Below are positions 1 to 8,957 of a DNA stretch of 64,000 bases, piece by piece (the stretch's first letter is position 1; each line of letters opens with the position of its first letter). This stretch comes from Acephala macrosclerotiorum (lineage: Eukaryota > Ascomycota > Leotiomycetes > Helotiales > Mollisiaceae), in the NCBI GenBank assembly GCA_014904845.1, contig MU119299.1, positions 122,456 through 186,455 on the forward strand. Direction: 5' to 3'. Made by a program: the position numbers and the translations under genes. The notes under the pieces were generated by a model that saw nothing but the letters and a program-made list of their open reading frames with translations, was not told where the DNA came from and searched no databases.

Positions 1-1243
1 TGTCGTACATAATATCGTTGTCCCTCAACCCCTTAATGTAGAGCTGCAGAGAATACGAAAACCAAGCAAACACCCAAATATACCCCGCATTCTTCTCCCA
101 TCCCTTTCTCTCCCTTCTACCCCGCAATTTCCGCCAAGCCCACATCACAAGGTCTTCAGCAGTAACAGCAACAGCTTGGCTCATAAAGAACTTGAACTCT
201 CCCGTGTCGTGACGAGTTACGTTGAACATCTGGAACTGGTGGAAGAGACAGCTGATGCCAAATGAGATGTATAGTTGCGAGTATTTCGACGCGAGAGTTC
301 CTTTCCTCAAACGGAGGAATTTAGCGATTCGGATGGCGGGTTGGCTCAGCATCTGTCCTCTCGTCAATCATTTCTCTCTCGTTAAGATAACTGAAGGAGA
401 GGAAACGGGACATGAAAAAAAGAAACTTACACGACGCATATTCTGATGATAAACACCACTCCACATCTGCCTCACACTCCACGCATCACTCAACTTTCCC
501 ATCAGAGGCGGCCATTCCCAGATTTCGCACAGCCCGGTAGCTACAGATAACGCGGCAGTCAGGCTGTAGAAGCCGCTTAGGCGGTCCCAGATCCAAATTG
601 CGCCTGTCCAGCTGATTGCTGTATTTAACATGATTTCCCCCGAGAGACCAAAATCCGAATCCTTTTGTAGTCTGAAGCAAAAGCCCAGAAGGACAAGCAT
701 GGCTGTGGAACGGAGGTATGTCATGATGACAACTTGGAGGTGTTTTCGAACGTATGTCCATTTGGCGAGACTGAGATCCGGATTAGGAGGTACGGATTTG
801 ACCTGCCAATTCCATCCAATGCCGCGATGACAGGGGATCATGAGGCGGAATGCCCAGCGTAGTTTCTGCCAGATAGAACTCTTCTCTTCCCAGCCCTGCC
901 CCAAGTTCTTGCTCTTGTCCTTGTTCGAGATTGAAGACCTAGGTCCAAGGAAAACAGGTGCTCCTTCCCCATTTCTTGGTGTAAGAATCACAAAGTCTAG
1001 ATACCAAAGCACCATTGCCAAGAACGGACCAAAGTTGTAGTAATCGTTTGAAGGGGAGCCGAAGGTGTAAAATGGTGCTCGGATACATAGTAGAAAGAGG
1101 ATTGGGAAAGTAAATAGCGTTCCTAGGCGCCGATTCGGAATCAGAAAGGGAATGAGAGTCAAGAAGAAGGTTGTTGGGAGGTACAATGCGGGGACGGGAC
1201 GACGTTCAGAGAGGGGTGGGTAGAATGAAGCGATGAAATCCAT
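1..1243 (-). CDS. Wax synthase-like / MBOAT-type acyltransferase, 3' end beyond the window
   Basis: Predicted exons on the minus strand are 431..1243 and <1..352, with a 78-nt intron (GTAAGT donor, TTAAC branch region, CAG acceptor). The protein is polytopic: it begins MDFIASFYPP and has several hydrophobic segments. The C-terminal half carries the wax-synthase-domain signature, WPPLMGKLSDAWSVRQMW followed by YHQNMRR. After the intron comes a hydrophobic stretch with FHQFQMF, containing the family's conserved His. Related fungal proteins are membrane acyl/acetyltransferases, some of them in secondary-metabolite pathways, but no biosynthetic neighbour is visible here. The start at 1243 was chosen because the upstream open frame (to 1567) lacks family-like sequence. 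The reading frame is still open at position 1, so the C-terminus is missing. Confidence 0.78.
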
Positions 1244-2294
1244 AACTTTACGTGTGGGGTACAAATGACAAACAGAAGAAGAATGAGAACGAAACTTTGC
1301 AGAAAAGAAGGAATTGACGTTGGAAATTCGTGGTTGAAATAAGTGCTGCCCATCACGTAAGGTCAGGTGGTGGGTTGATGAACGCGAGATTTCAAGGGAA
1401 AAGGGTATCTTAGCGCAATCTAACTGCAGCTTGCTAACCTGTTTCGGCTTGTTGCCTTCTTTCCGAAAACAACCTGGAACTTCACTGAGCTGCATCAGGG
1501 ATAAAGAGTCTGATTCTCTCAAACTTTGACGACGTTCAAAAGTCGAGTCCGCCAAATGAGCATGCATTGATAATGAAGGGGGTGGTCAAGAACCCGAATA
1601 GATAGAGAGTGGAAGAATGGAGTAAACTTGAGTCGTTCAGACTCTCAGTAAATCCCGAAGCATAAGCCCTCCTTCAGATGGGAGATTCGACTGCTCAATG
1701 CGTTTCTTGGGACAATCGATTTCTTACAAATCAACAAAACGAGAATACGACACAGTACGACCCTCTTGGCGGGGTCCAACGCTCCTGCATAACTCCACAT
1801 TCCATATGCACATCATGCATAAAACTCTCTTTCCCCCTGACCCAGATTCGACAAAACCAAATAAGCTCATCAAACGTCCCTCCATCCACCCAATCCCGCC
1901 CCTTTCCGAACGCCTCCAATACTTTTTAATTCCCTCTTCGGGCGTAGTTCGTACCGGCCTTCCGGAGTACGGAGCGGCGACTAGGTTGGTGTTCCCGTTT
2001 CTGTCAAGGGGTCCTTTTTTTCTTAAATCCGTTGCCGTGCATCGTGATTTAAGGTTACCACCTTCATTCAACGTCTGTTGTTATTTTTCGATCTGATTCT
2101 GACTGTCTCTGTCGCTGTGATGCTTTGAAGTGATCAAACCTTTCTACGCTCCTTTAATTTTCCATTCTTTGTTGCTGTGCTTCGTCAATTGGGTCCGATC
2201 AGACCACTCATTTTCTGATCCTCCCTTGCTTTCGCATTTCGCCAGCTGTCTTTACACGCGCACCATTCGATCCGGAGTACGACAACCCTTAATC
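1244..2294. other. Intergenic region between divergent genes
   Basis: The stretch lies between the divergently read acyltransferase and membrane-protein genes and presumably holds both promoters. Open frames are present but none has a recognisable domain. Pyrimidine-rich tracts occur on the plus strand after about 2100, just before the downstream start. Confidence 0.5.
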
Positions 2295-3227
2295 ATGGTT
2301 CATTCGATAGCCATGCCGTTCAATTCTGCAATCGCACTTAGCACGCTCTTCTCAATTGGTTTCGCACTGCCAAATCTAGACACTAGGTACGTATCCCTTC
2401 CCATCCTTCCTGCCCTCATCCCCTCTCTCAAACCCCAGGCTAACCTCCCTCAAAGCCCCCTAGAATCAAGAATGGAAATGCCCGACAGCCCTCCTCCTCC
2501 ACCTCCTCCACCCGGCCATCCCCCAGGCTCTTCGGCAACCAGCAAAGTCTGGAACTTCGCCACAAACGGCCTCCCAGTATCCTACCGCGTAGCCATAATA
2601 ATCGACGCCTTCGTCCTTCTCGTCACAATCGTCTCTCTCTGCCTCTTAGGATGGTACATGCGGAAACAATACAGACGAAGAAGATTACTACAAGCGATAC
2701 GAGAGCAGGAGTTTGGGGAGAGTGCGGTGGCGGTTAAATTGAGGGATATGGAAACCGAGATGGAGGAGGGGAATTTTGGGGTTGGTGGCAGAGGGAAGGG
2801 GAAGGAGGGGAAAGGGAGGAAGAAGGGACATGTTAGGTGGGGGAGTAATGTTCAGGGTGGGAGCGTAGATCTCGATTCTTCATTTCAGGCTTCTTCCCAC
2901 ACTCCATCGCCATCGCCTTCTCCCTCACCTTCAACTCTGCCGACGACTCCGACGCCACATAGCACAAGCTCCAAATCCGGCAAACATGAGGCTTTGAGGA
3001 AGTTTGACCTCAAGTTCAATGATGAAGATGGGTATGGGGATTCTACAAAGTTGGGATATAGGGTGAACCCACTAGGGAAAGCGAAGAGTTCTCCTGTTTC
3101 GGCGGAGTTTAGGGGTGATCCTTTGGGGAAAGCGAAGGGATTAAGATTGTGGGAGGGGGAGGAGGAGGGGCATAGGAGGGTTGGGCAGAGGGTTGCGGCT
3201 GGTTATGATGGGCTTAGGGCAAATTAG
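2295..3227 (+). CDS. Single-pass membrane protein with a basic cytoplasmic tail, function unknown
   Basis: The frame is open from 2130. The ATG at 2295 is preferred because it gives a signal-peptide-like N-terminus (MVHSIAMPFNSAIALSTLFS). A Pro-rich segment follows, with eight prolines in a row. Then comes one clear membrane span (about VAIIIDAFVLLVTIVSLCLL) followed at once by basic residues (RKQYRRRR). The tail has Gly/Lys-rich and Ser/Pro-rich repeats (SPSPSPSPS), plus the repeated phrase NPLGKAKSS / DPLGKAKGL. A GTACGT donor at 2387, a CTAAC at 2440 and AG acceptors at 2455 or 2470 would give 69- or 84-nt frame-preserving introns, but the frame is open without splicing. The layout suggests a type I plasma-membrane protein. 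No family was recognised. Confidence 0.6.
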   Translation: MVHSIAMPFNSAIALSTLFSIGFALPNLDTRYVSLPILPALIPSLKPQANLPQSPLESRMEMPDSPPPPPPPPGHPPGSSATSKVWNFATNGLPVSYRVAIIIDAFVLLVTIVSLCLLGWYMRKQYRRRRLLQAIREQEFGESAVAVKLRDMETEMEEGNFGVGGRGKGKEGKGRKKGHVRWGSNVQGGSVDLDSSFQASSHTPSPSPSPSPSTLPTTPTPHSTSSKSGKHEALRKFDLKFNDEDGYGDSTKLGYRVNPLGKAKSSPVSAEFRGDPLGKAKGLRLWEGEEEGHRRVGQRVAAGYDGLRAN

Positions 3228-3646
3228 AGCCTGGAGAGGTGGTGCTTTGGGGTTGATGAATTCTATGGGGGAGGCATATCTTCTTTGTTATGGTATGGGT
3301 TAAGATTGAGTCTTCAAAGCCTGGAGTTTGGGGAGTTCAGGATCTTGACAGTTGCTTAAGATTTGAAGGAAGGGAGGGAAGCGATGCATTGGAGAAGGAG
3401 CAGATGCTTATTGCATTCATTGTTGCACAGCATAGCGTTGGGTGTTTGCAGAAGCGCCATGTTCATGTACATAGTATGACAAGAGTTCACATTAATGTCC
3501 CTCTTTGCTTGCATCATTCTCTTTCCGTGATTTACCGCAGGCCTGATTAGCCGTGTGTCCGTAAGAGTAGCCATGAGTATGTAAAATTGACTGAGTCTCT
3601 AACAAGCAAATGTCCTGCTCCACCTGATATCGACCAGTCTTGGGCA
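3228..3646. other. Intergenic region, no gene seen
   Basis: This is the 3' flank of the membrane-protein gene up to the left end of the hAT relic. No domain-bearing frame or RNA gene was recognised. Confidence 0.5.
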
Positions 3647-6601
3647 CGGTATTTCCGGTAAAAACCGTGACCATACTGAATAAATAACTTATTCTTTACC
3701 CGTTGAATGAATGGTTATTCAATAATTTAACGGTATTTGAATAATTACCTGAATATTCAGTCAGGTGACTCGTAAAATTGTAAGTCCGGCCCCGCAGCCA
3801 ATAGAATTGCTCGGTTGCTCTTTAGCTCTAAATAGAATCTCGCACAAACAGCAGCACTATAAAGAATCATCATTATTAATACTACCACCTACAGCCCATT
3901 TACAGCCTTTATTCCATCTAAAAACGAATCAAATATGTCCCGACAACCTCCCATCACTTTTTCTGGTTTTCCTAAAAAAGAGCTGCACCCCCGAGAGCCT
4001 TTCCAGACCTCTCCGAAGCGGAACAGAGTTCCCACTTCTTCTGATCAAAATGCACCTACATTACCACCTCACAACCGTCCTAAGAAGAGAGCCCCTCCTC
4101 TTAAACCTACGAACGCGTTCTTCTTCAAAGGTTTACACCTTCTCTACAATCGCTCCGTCTATGAGCCTAATCACTGCATGATGATTGTAACATGTTCCCA
4201 GCCAGGATATACGACTTACGAGTCTAAACTCACTAATCGTTCTTTGACAGAAACGAATAACTACAAAAGCTACTATCAAAAGTATTATCTAGCAATCTCT
4301 TTAAACCAAAAAGAAGTCGATGAATAGTCCAGAATGAAAAGAACTGGTAAAAAGTTTCATTTCCAGAAACCCGAATCCGATCAAACTTATAACGAACGAT
4401 ATCGCTTTTTATTACTCGAATGGATCATCAAAAACAACTTATTCTTCTCTATCGTCGACCAATTAGAAATACGAGCTTTGATCAAATTTTTTTTTTCTAC
4501 GACGAAGCAAATTTTTTGCAAACTATTAATAAGCGATTTGAAAGTACAATACGAAGCAAAAAAAAAAGAACAATATAATATTTTTTAAGCACATATGGAA
4601 TCTGATAAACGCGTCTTTTTTACAACGAATAAATAGTTTGAAAACAATAAACTAAATTACTCTATTGTAATAAAACATATTATTACGAAAGTAAAAAAGT
4701 ATATTTTTATTTTTTTGAATATTATTAAATTTGAAAAAACTTTTTATAATAAAAAATATTTCTACGAGAAACTTTTAATAATTATAAATCGATTCAATAT
4801 TACTTATACTATTATCGCTATTACTCGAAATAACGCTACTTCTAATAATACAATACTTAAAAAATTTGAAACTATCGTCGAGAAAAAATACGAAGAGATA
4901 AAAAAAGCAAATAAAGCGTTTAACTTTCTACGATTTAATCGCTCTAAAAAAAAAGTTTATTATTATACGCATATTTATAATATTGCGATTTAAATAAATA
5001 CGTGAAATTTATCTTTTTTCAATATCGAATCTATTTCTTACTATACAATTTGTATAAGAATATAATAAATCAAATATTGCAATAAAACGCGCTCAATTTC
5101 ACTCGATTTATTTTAATATTATAAATCATATTAAACATTTAAAATAAGTAAAAATATACTTTAATATTTTTCAATTTTTACAATTATTAAATTTGAACCT
5201 AATACACGTCGTTTATATTATGTTTAAACTATAGAAAAAACAATAAATTCTATTGATAGTAATAAGCATTTTATTCTCTTTATTTTTTATTGTTTCGCTT
5301 TTATTTTCAAAGGTAAAAAACTATTACATCAAAAATTCAAAAAAATATACAAAAGTTTAAACATTTTTTTCAACGAATTCTTTAATGATATACTTATTCG
5401 TTAAAACTTTATTAACAAACTAATCAAAACTTTAATTAAAATGAAAAAACTTTTACGAGTTGTACTACAATTCCAAGAATAAAATGCGTTTGTTTATAAG
5501 CATTTAACGTCAATTAATAAAAATTAAACTATACTAAAGCAAATCGCGATCTTCTTTAATATTTTTCGACGATTTACGATTTAAATTTAAGTCGAAAAAT
5601 ATTTAACTTTTCACAATACAATTCCCAATTATCTCCATATATTACAACAATTGCAAATTTTCCAAGTTCAAAACGATAAACCGTTCTTTCAATTTGCCGC
5701 TACCACTGATTACAAAGTCCTCGAAAAATACTATAAAAAATCTCTCGTAACACGTCATTCTTTCATTATTCTAATTTGCGACCCTCGATACAAACTTAAT
5801 TACGTTTTTTATATGTACGACAACGAAAATAAAATCAACGCGACGCAATATAAAAAGGCGAAAACACACTTCGAGTACGTTTACAATCAGTACAAACGTA
5901 AATCTGTCGCGATCGCTGCAATTGTACAAAAGCGAAAATAAAAAGTAAAGCGCCAGCGTATCGCGCAAAATCAACGAACTCCCTCTCCTATCGAAGAAAA
6001 TAATAAAGATTGGAGGAACAATTCACATCACGACTACGCAAAACACGTCACTGCTCAACGCGCTAAAAAGCCTTTGGTTATCGCTAATACTGAGCTTGAA
6101 CGGTGGTTTAAAGAGTCCGTTTTTAATATCAAGATCACTTACGAAAAGATAAAAAATTATTTACTCAATAAAGTTTACGAATATTCTATTATTTGTCAAA
6201 TAGCCCGCGATTTCCTCGCCATCCCTGTAACCTCCACTCTTTTCGAACGCGCGTTCAATTACATTGGTTTTTTAATCTCAAAACGACGAACAAAAATATC
6301 TAGTAAAAACGTGCGATACGTACTGTGTTTGAGAAATTGGGAGTTTTTAATCGAAATCGATAATGAGAAAGAGATTTTCTTTGATGAGGATAGAAATATT
6401 ATCCCGCCTACAGTCCCTATTCTTATTGTTCCTAGCGCTGCTCAAAATGATCCTTTTGTTGTATAATATATCCTCATTTCTCCTTCCAAAAACCGGTATT
6501 TCTGAATATTCAATCAAAACCGTCTTTTTTCTTCCCGAAATTTATATTCTCACCGGTTATTTAACCCGGAAAATCCTCACTGAATAATACCGGTAATACC
6601 G
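3647..6601 (+). mobile_element. Degraded hAT-family DNA transposon
   Basis: The element is bounded by imperfect inverted repeats. The left end CGGTATTTCCGGTA (3647-3660) and the reverse complement of the right end (6588-6601) match at 13 of 14 positions. Inside, plus-strand frames give a broken transposase. The N-terminal part is around 3935-4327. A segment with WIIKNNL and FSIVDQLEIRAL lies at 4334-4588. The C-terminal hAT dimerisation region (6074-6466) contains DFLAIPVTSTLFERAFNYIG. The middle (about 4590-5640) is very AT-rich with many stops, as expected after RIP. No clear 8-bp target duplication flanks the proposed ends, so the ends are approximate. A perfect palindrome CTGAATATTCAG lies near the left end at about 3750. 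Confidence 0.75.
6074..6466 (+). pseudogene. hAT transposase C-terminal fragment
   Basis: The 130-residue open frame holds the hAT C-terminal dimerisation motif. IARDFLAIPVTSTLFERAFN is followed by SKRRTKISSKNVRYVLCLRN, close to the usual family wording. It is the best-preserved part of the surrounding element. Upstream transposase parts lie in the same orientation (3935-5941) but are cut by stops and frame changes, so no intact transposase can be made from this copy. Confidence 0.75.
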
Positions 6602-6840
6602 AAACCGCGCTCAAGACTGATATCGACGACCCTTCCTCATCCCTGCTCCTCGGTATTATAACTCAAGTAGCAACCGCCCTCTCACCTTCACCCTTCCCGA
6701 TCTCGCTTCAACTCTTTAACCCCCTTCTTCCTTCCCTCACAACTCGGCATATCATCGGATCTCCCGCCTCTCCTCACCACCGCTTCGCATCCGTATCGTA
6801 TTAAATAACCAAAAATTTCCTCCAACAAACAACACCCTCA
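6602..6840. other. Upstream region of the first tRNA-like gene
   Basis: Pyrimidine-rich sequence without a recognised gene. A TCGTATTAAATAA stretch lies about 40 nt before the first tRNA-like gene. A similar TCGTATAACGATAAATA lies at the same kind of distance before the second, so these may be pol III upstream elements. Confidence 0.4.
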
Positions 6841-6988
6841 GGTCAGATAGCGCAATTGGCTAGCGCGCACTTGCTGGGACGTCTATGCTAGCGTTACTCT
6901 TGGCACCAGGAGAACTGGATCCAGTGGATGTGCTAGAAAGATTGTTCAGTGATAAGTGAGGTTTCAGGTTCGAGTCCTGATCTGACCA
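6841..6988 (+). tRNA. tRNA-like gene 1 with a long structured insertion in the anticodon loop
   Basis: The acceptor arm pairs GGTCAGA with TCTGACC and is followed by A73. The D-arm is GCGC-AATTGGCTA-GCGC. The T-arm is TCAGG-TTCGAGT-CCTGA, with good A- and B-box sequences. The anticodon stem is formed by CACTT (6868-6872) and AAGTG (6954-6958), with a normal 5-nt variable loop. The intervening insertion is about 75-80 nt. It contains a CTAGC/GCTAG pairing (6888-6892 with 6932-6936) and a 7-bp hairpin (6897-6912). A T5 run at 6998-7002 fits a pol III terminator. In the register set by the stem, position 33 is C, not the near-universal U, and the anticodon would read TGG. The isotype is therefore not assigned. 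It could be a functional tRNA with an unusual intron, a tRNA-derived RNA or a decaying tRNA. Confidence 0.65.
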
Positions 6989-6997
6989 GATCTTCTC

Positions 6998-7002
6998 TTT
7001 TT
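6998..7002 (+). terminator. Pol III T-run terminator of tRNA-like gene 1
   Basis: Five T residues lie 10 nt after the predicted 3' end of the tRNA-like gene, the usual place for RNA polymerase III termination. Confidence 0.55.
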
Positions 7003-7294
7003 CAATTTTGTTCTTTGGATAACTTTTGAAGAGGAGCGGAAGGGTCAGAGGAGAGAGAGAAGGGGCTTTTTTTTTGCAGGACGGGAAGATCCAGAAGAGG
7101 CAAGCGAGGTGTGAAGTTAAGTCGCAGAGAGGATAAAGGAGGCTGAAGCGAGCTTTTCCTCTTCGCCTCCCCTCCCCTATATTTTCTCTCTTTACATATT
7201 CACCTCCCATCCCTCTCAGCCGACAATTCCCCGCCCCCTCTCTTCCAATCGTATAACGATAAATACGCACAACCTCATTCATCAAAGAAACAAA

Positions 7295-7447
7295 GGTTAG
7301 ATGGCGCAATTGGCTAGCGCAGATCCTCCTTGACCTCTATGCTAGCGGGCTCTTAGGTGAAACCTGGGAGTCCTGGACCTTAGCGGGTGTGCTAGATGGA
7401 TGGATTGGGAATGGATTTGGTTTCAGGTTCGAGTCCTGATCTAACCA
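7295..7447 (+). tRNA. tRNA-like gene 2, paralogue of gene 1
   Basis: Acceptor GGTTAGA pairs with TCTAACC plus A73. This is a compensated change relative to gene 1, where the central pair is C-G instead of T-A. D- and T-arms are identical to gene 1. The anticodon stem is GATCC (7322-7326) with GGATT (7413-7417). Its sequence differs from gene 1 but it is paired at the same position. The insertion again has CTAGC/GCTAG (7342-7346 with 7391-7395) and a hairpin of 9 pairs closed by GAA (7350-7370). Position 33 is again C in this register. An alternative register (AGATC with GATTT) restores U33 and reads CCT (Arg), but it requires dropping base 26 and is not available to gene 1. A T5 run follows at 7456-7460. 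Confidence 0.65.
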
Positions 7448-7455
7448 AGTGATAC

Positions 7456-7460
7456 TTTTT
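7456..7460 (+). terminator. Pol III T-run terminator of tRNA-like gene 2
   Basis: Five T residues begin 9 nt after the predicted 3' end of the second tRNA-like gene, consistent with pol III termination. Confidence 0.55.
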
Positions 7461-7821
7461 GGCTTTTAGATTTGAAGAGAGAAAAAGGATTAGGATGGAG
7501 GAGTTGCATCCTTCCTTTTGCTTCTTTTGATTTCTGAAGTGATGGTGAGATCGGAAAGACAGGGAAGCGATTGGCGCCTTATGAGAGCGTGAAGTGAAGA
7601 TGGGAGAGAGCCGTCCAAGCAAAGACTAGACCAGCGCTTTGTGAGAATGGGGAGGGCGGGGCTGTCTGTCTGTCTGGTGAATGTCTCGCACTTGCTGGGA
7701 TATTTTGAGCACGTCCGTGTTCTCCCCACACGATAGACAATGAAGATAATCAGGCATCAAAGCAAGCAACGCAAAACAAACTGGCAACAGCATAACAGAT
7801 TCTCTAGAATATACTGCTTGC

Positions 7822-8877
7822 TCATCCAGCCTTCTGTTTCCTTTCTTCCTCAGCAATCTTCAACAACCCACCAAGTGACTCGGTCTTCCAACTGCGCTCT
7901 TTCATCCCCTTCAACGCAATCTCTAACTGCCCAGCCGAGTAGCTCCTCCTATCATGAACAATGATAATCCCTCCAGGCTTCAACATACTCAAAATATGCT
8001 TCGCATTGATCCCCGGTTTCGGAATCACAGGATCAAAGGGGAAGATATCTCCCAATACAGTTTTATACCCCATCTCCTTCACCATTTCAACCATCTTCTT
8101 ATTGAAATATCCCGATCCTGGTCTGAAATATTTCAATCCATTTGAGTTGGGGAGAAGCATCCTCTCCACGTCCAGCATCTGTTGTTTCAACACCTCACTC
8201 TCCAACCTAATACTAGGCTCATCCCTCCAAGCATGATTCCCCACCTCATGCCCCTCTTGCCTCATTCTCTCAAAAATCCCCTCATAACCAGCAACCTGAC
8301 TCCCAATAATGAAGAACGTAGCTTTAGCATCATATCTCTTCAACACATCCAGAATTTCCCCCGTCTCAGAAGAAGGCGCATCATCGATCGTCAACCCCAC
8401 CACGTGATTCGCTTTCGAAATCGGGACGTGAAAAAGAACATCTGGGTTTTTCCAGGACATGAAGGATACGAGCCAGGTGGGCGGCTTGTAGATTGTGTAG
8501 ATGAGTAATAAGATGAGAATGATGAGGGTTAGGAGGAGGAGGAGGAGCATTTTGATCATGTGAGCGAGTGAGGATCGAGGTTGGTATAGTTGGTAGGACT
8601 GGGAGGGAGAGAAGAAGCGTTCTTCGTCGTCGATTTTGATGTGTTTGTGGGGGATTGAGGAGGTTTGGAGTAGCTTCTGAATGGTGTTGAAGAACGTTAG
8701 GAGGGAGGATCGTAGGCGGCGGGCGATCCGGGTGGTGCTTAGTCGCATTGTAGAAAGAGGAAGAGAGGAGCATTCAGCACCATTGTGATGATGGTGAGGC
8801 TCTCTTGAGATGAGGATGCACGTGGAGGAGATGGATGGTTTGAATGGGTTTGAACGTTGATGGCGTCGAGCCTTCAA
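7822..8877 (-). CDS. Membrane-anchored polysaccharide (chitin?) deacetylase, NodB domain
   Basis: A 351-residue frame; the internal ATG at 8747 (MRLSTTRIARR) is an equally good start. A basic N-terminal region precedes a strong membrane anchor (about residues 109-129, a run of Leu/Ile), suggesting a type II membrane protein with its catalytic domain outside the cytosol. The NodB motifs are in order. Motif 1 is TIDDAP (163-168, usually TFDDGP, metal/catalytic Asp pair kept). Motif 2 is HEVGNHAW (210-217, two metal His kept). Motif 3 is RPGSGY (252-257). Motif 4 is GDIFPFD (276-282). Motif 5 is GGIIIVHD (302-309). Family members remove N- or O-acetyl groups from chitin or related glycans. All residues expected for catalysis seem present. 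The substrate is inferred only from the family. Confidence 0.85.
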   Translation of the reverse strand: MKARRHQRSNPFKPSISSTCILISREPHHHHNGAECSSLPLSTMRLSTTRIARRLRSSLLTFFNTIQKLLQTSSIPHKHIKIDDEERFFSPSQSYQLYQPRSSLAHMIKMLLLLLLTLIILILLLIYTIYKPPTWLVSFMSWKNPDVLFHVPISKANHVVGLTIDDAPSSETGEILDVLKRYDAKATFFIIGSQVAGYEGIFERMRQEGHEVGNHAWRDEPSIRLESEVLKQQMLDVERMLLPNSNGLKYFRPGSGYFNKKMVEMVKEMGYKTVLGDIFPFDPVIPKPGINAKHILSMLKPGGIIIVHDRRSYSAGQLEIALKGMKERSWKTESLGGLLKIAEEERKQKAG

Positions 8878-8880
8878 GGA

Positions 8881-8957
8881 AACAGGCTTTGTTCGGAAGA
8901 TCTGTTATTCCGATACTTCGGTGGCCTTTTGATTGCTTCAGGCTGAGTTAGGGATCG
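8881..8957. repeat. Segmental duplication, copy 1, left part
   Basis: The sequence from 8881 (AACAGGCTTTGTTCGGAAGA and onward) matches 13781-13847 almost base for base over about 66 nt, then more loosely to about 8957. In copy 2 this part directly adjoins the rest of the repeat. Here it is separated from it by the AT-rich insertion at 8958-11956. Confidence 0.7.

Noticed and set aside
368..1567. Full 399-codon minus frame starting MHAHLADST
   Set aside because: The part upstream of 1243 lacks family-like sequence, and the acyltransferase start at 1243 fits better; the part after 431 is intron.
7392..7856. Overlapping minus frames downstream of the second tRNA-like gene
   Set aside because: They overlap the tRNA-like gene or its flank, start in different frames and show no domains.
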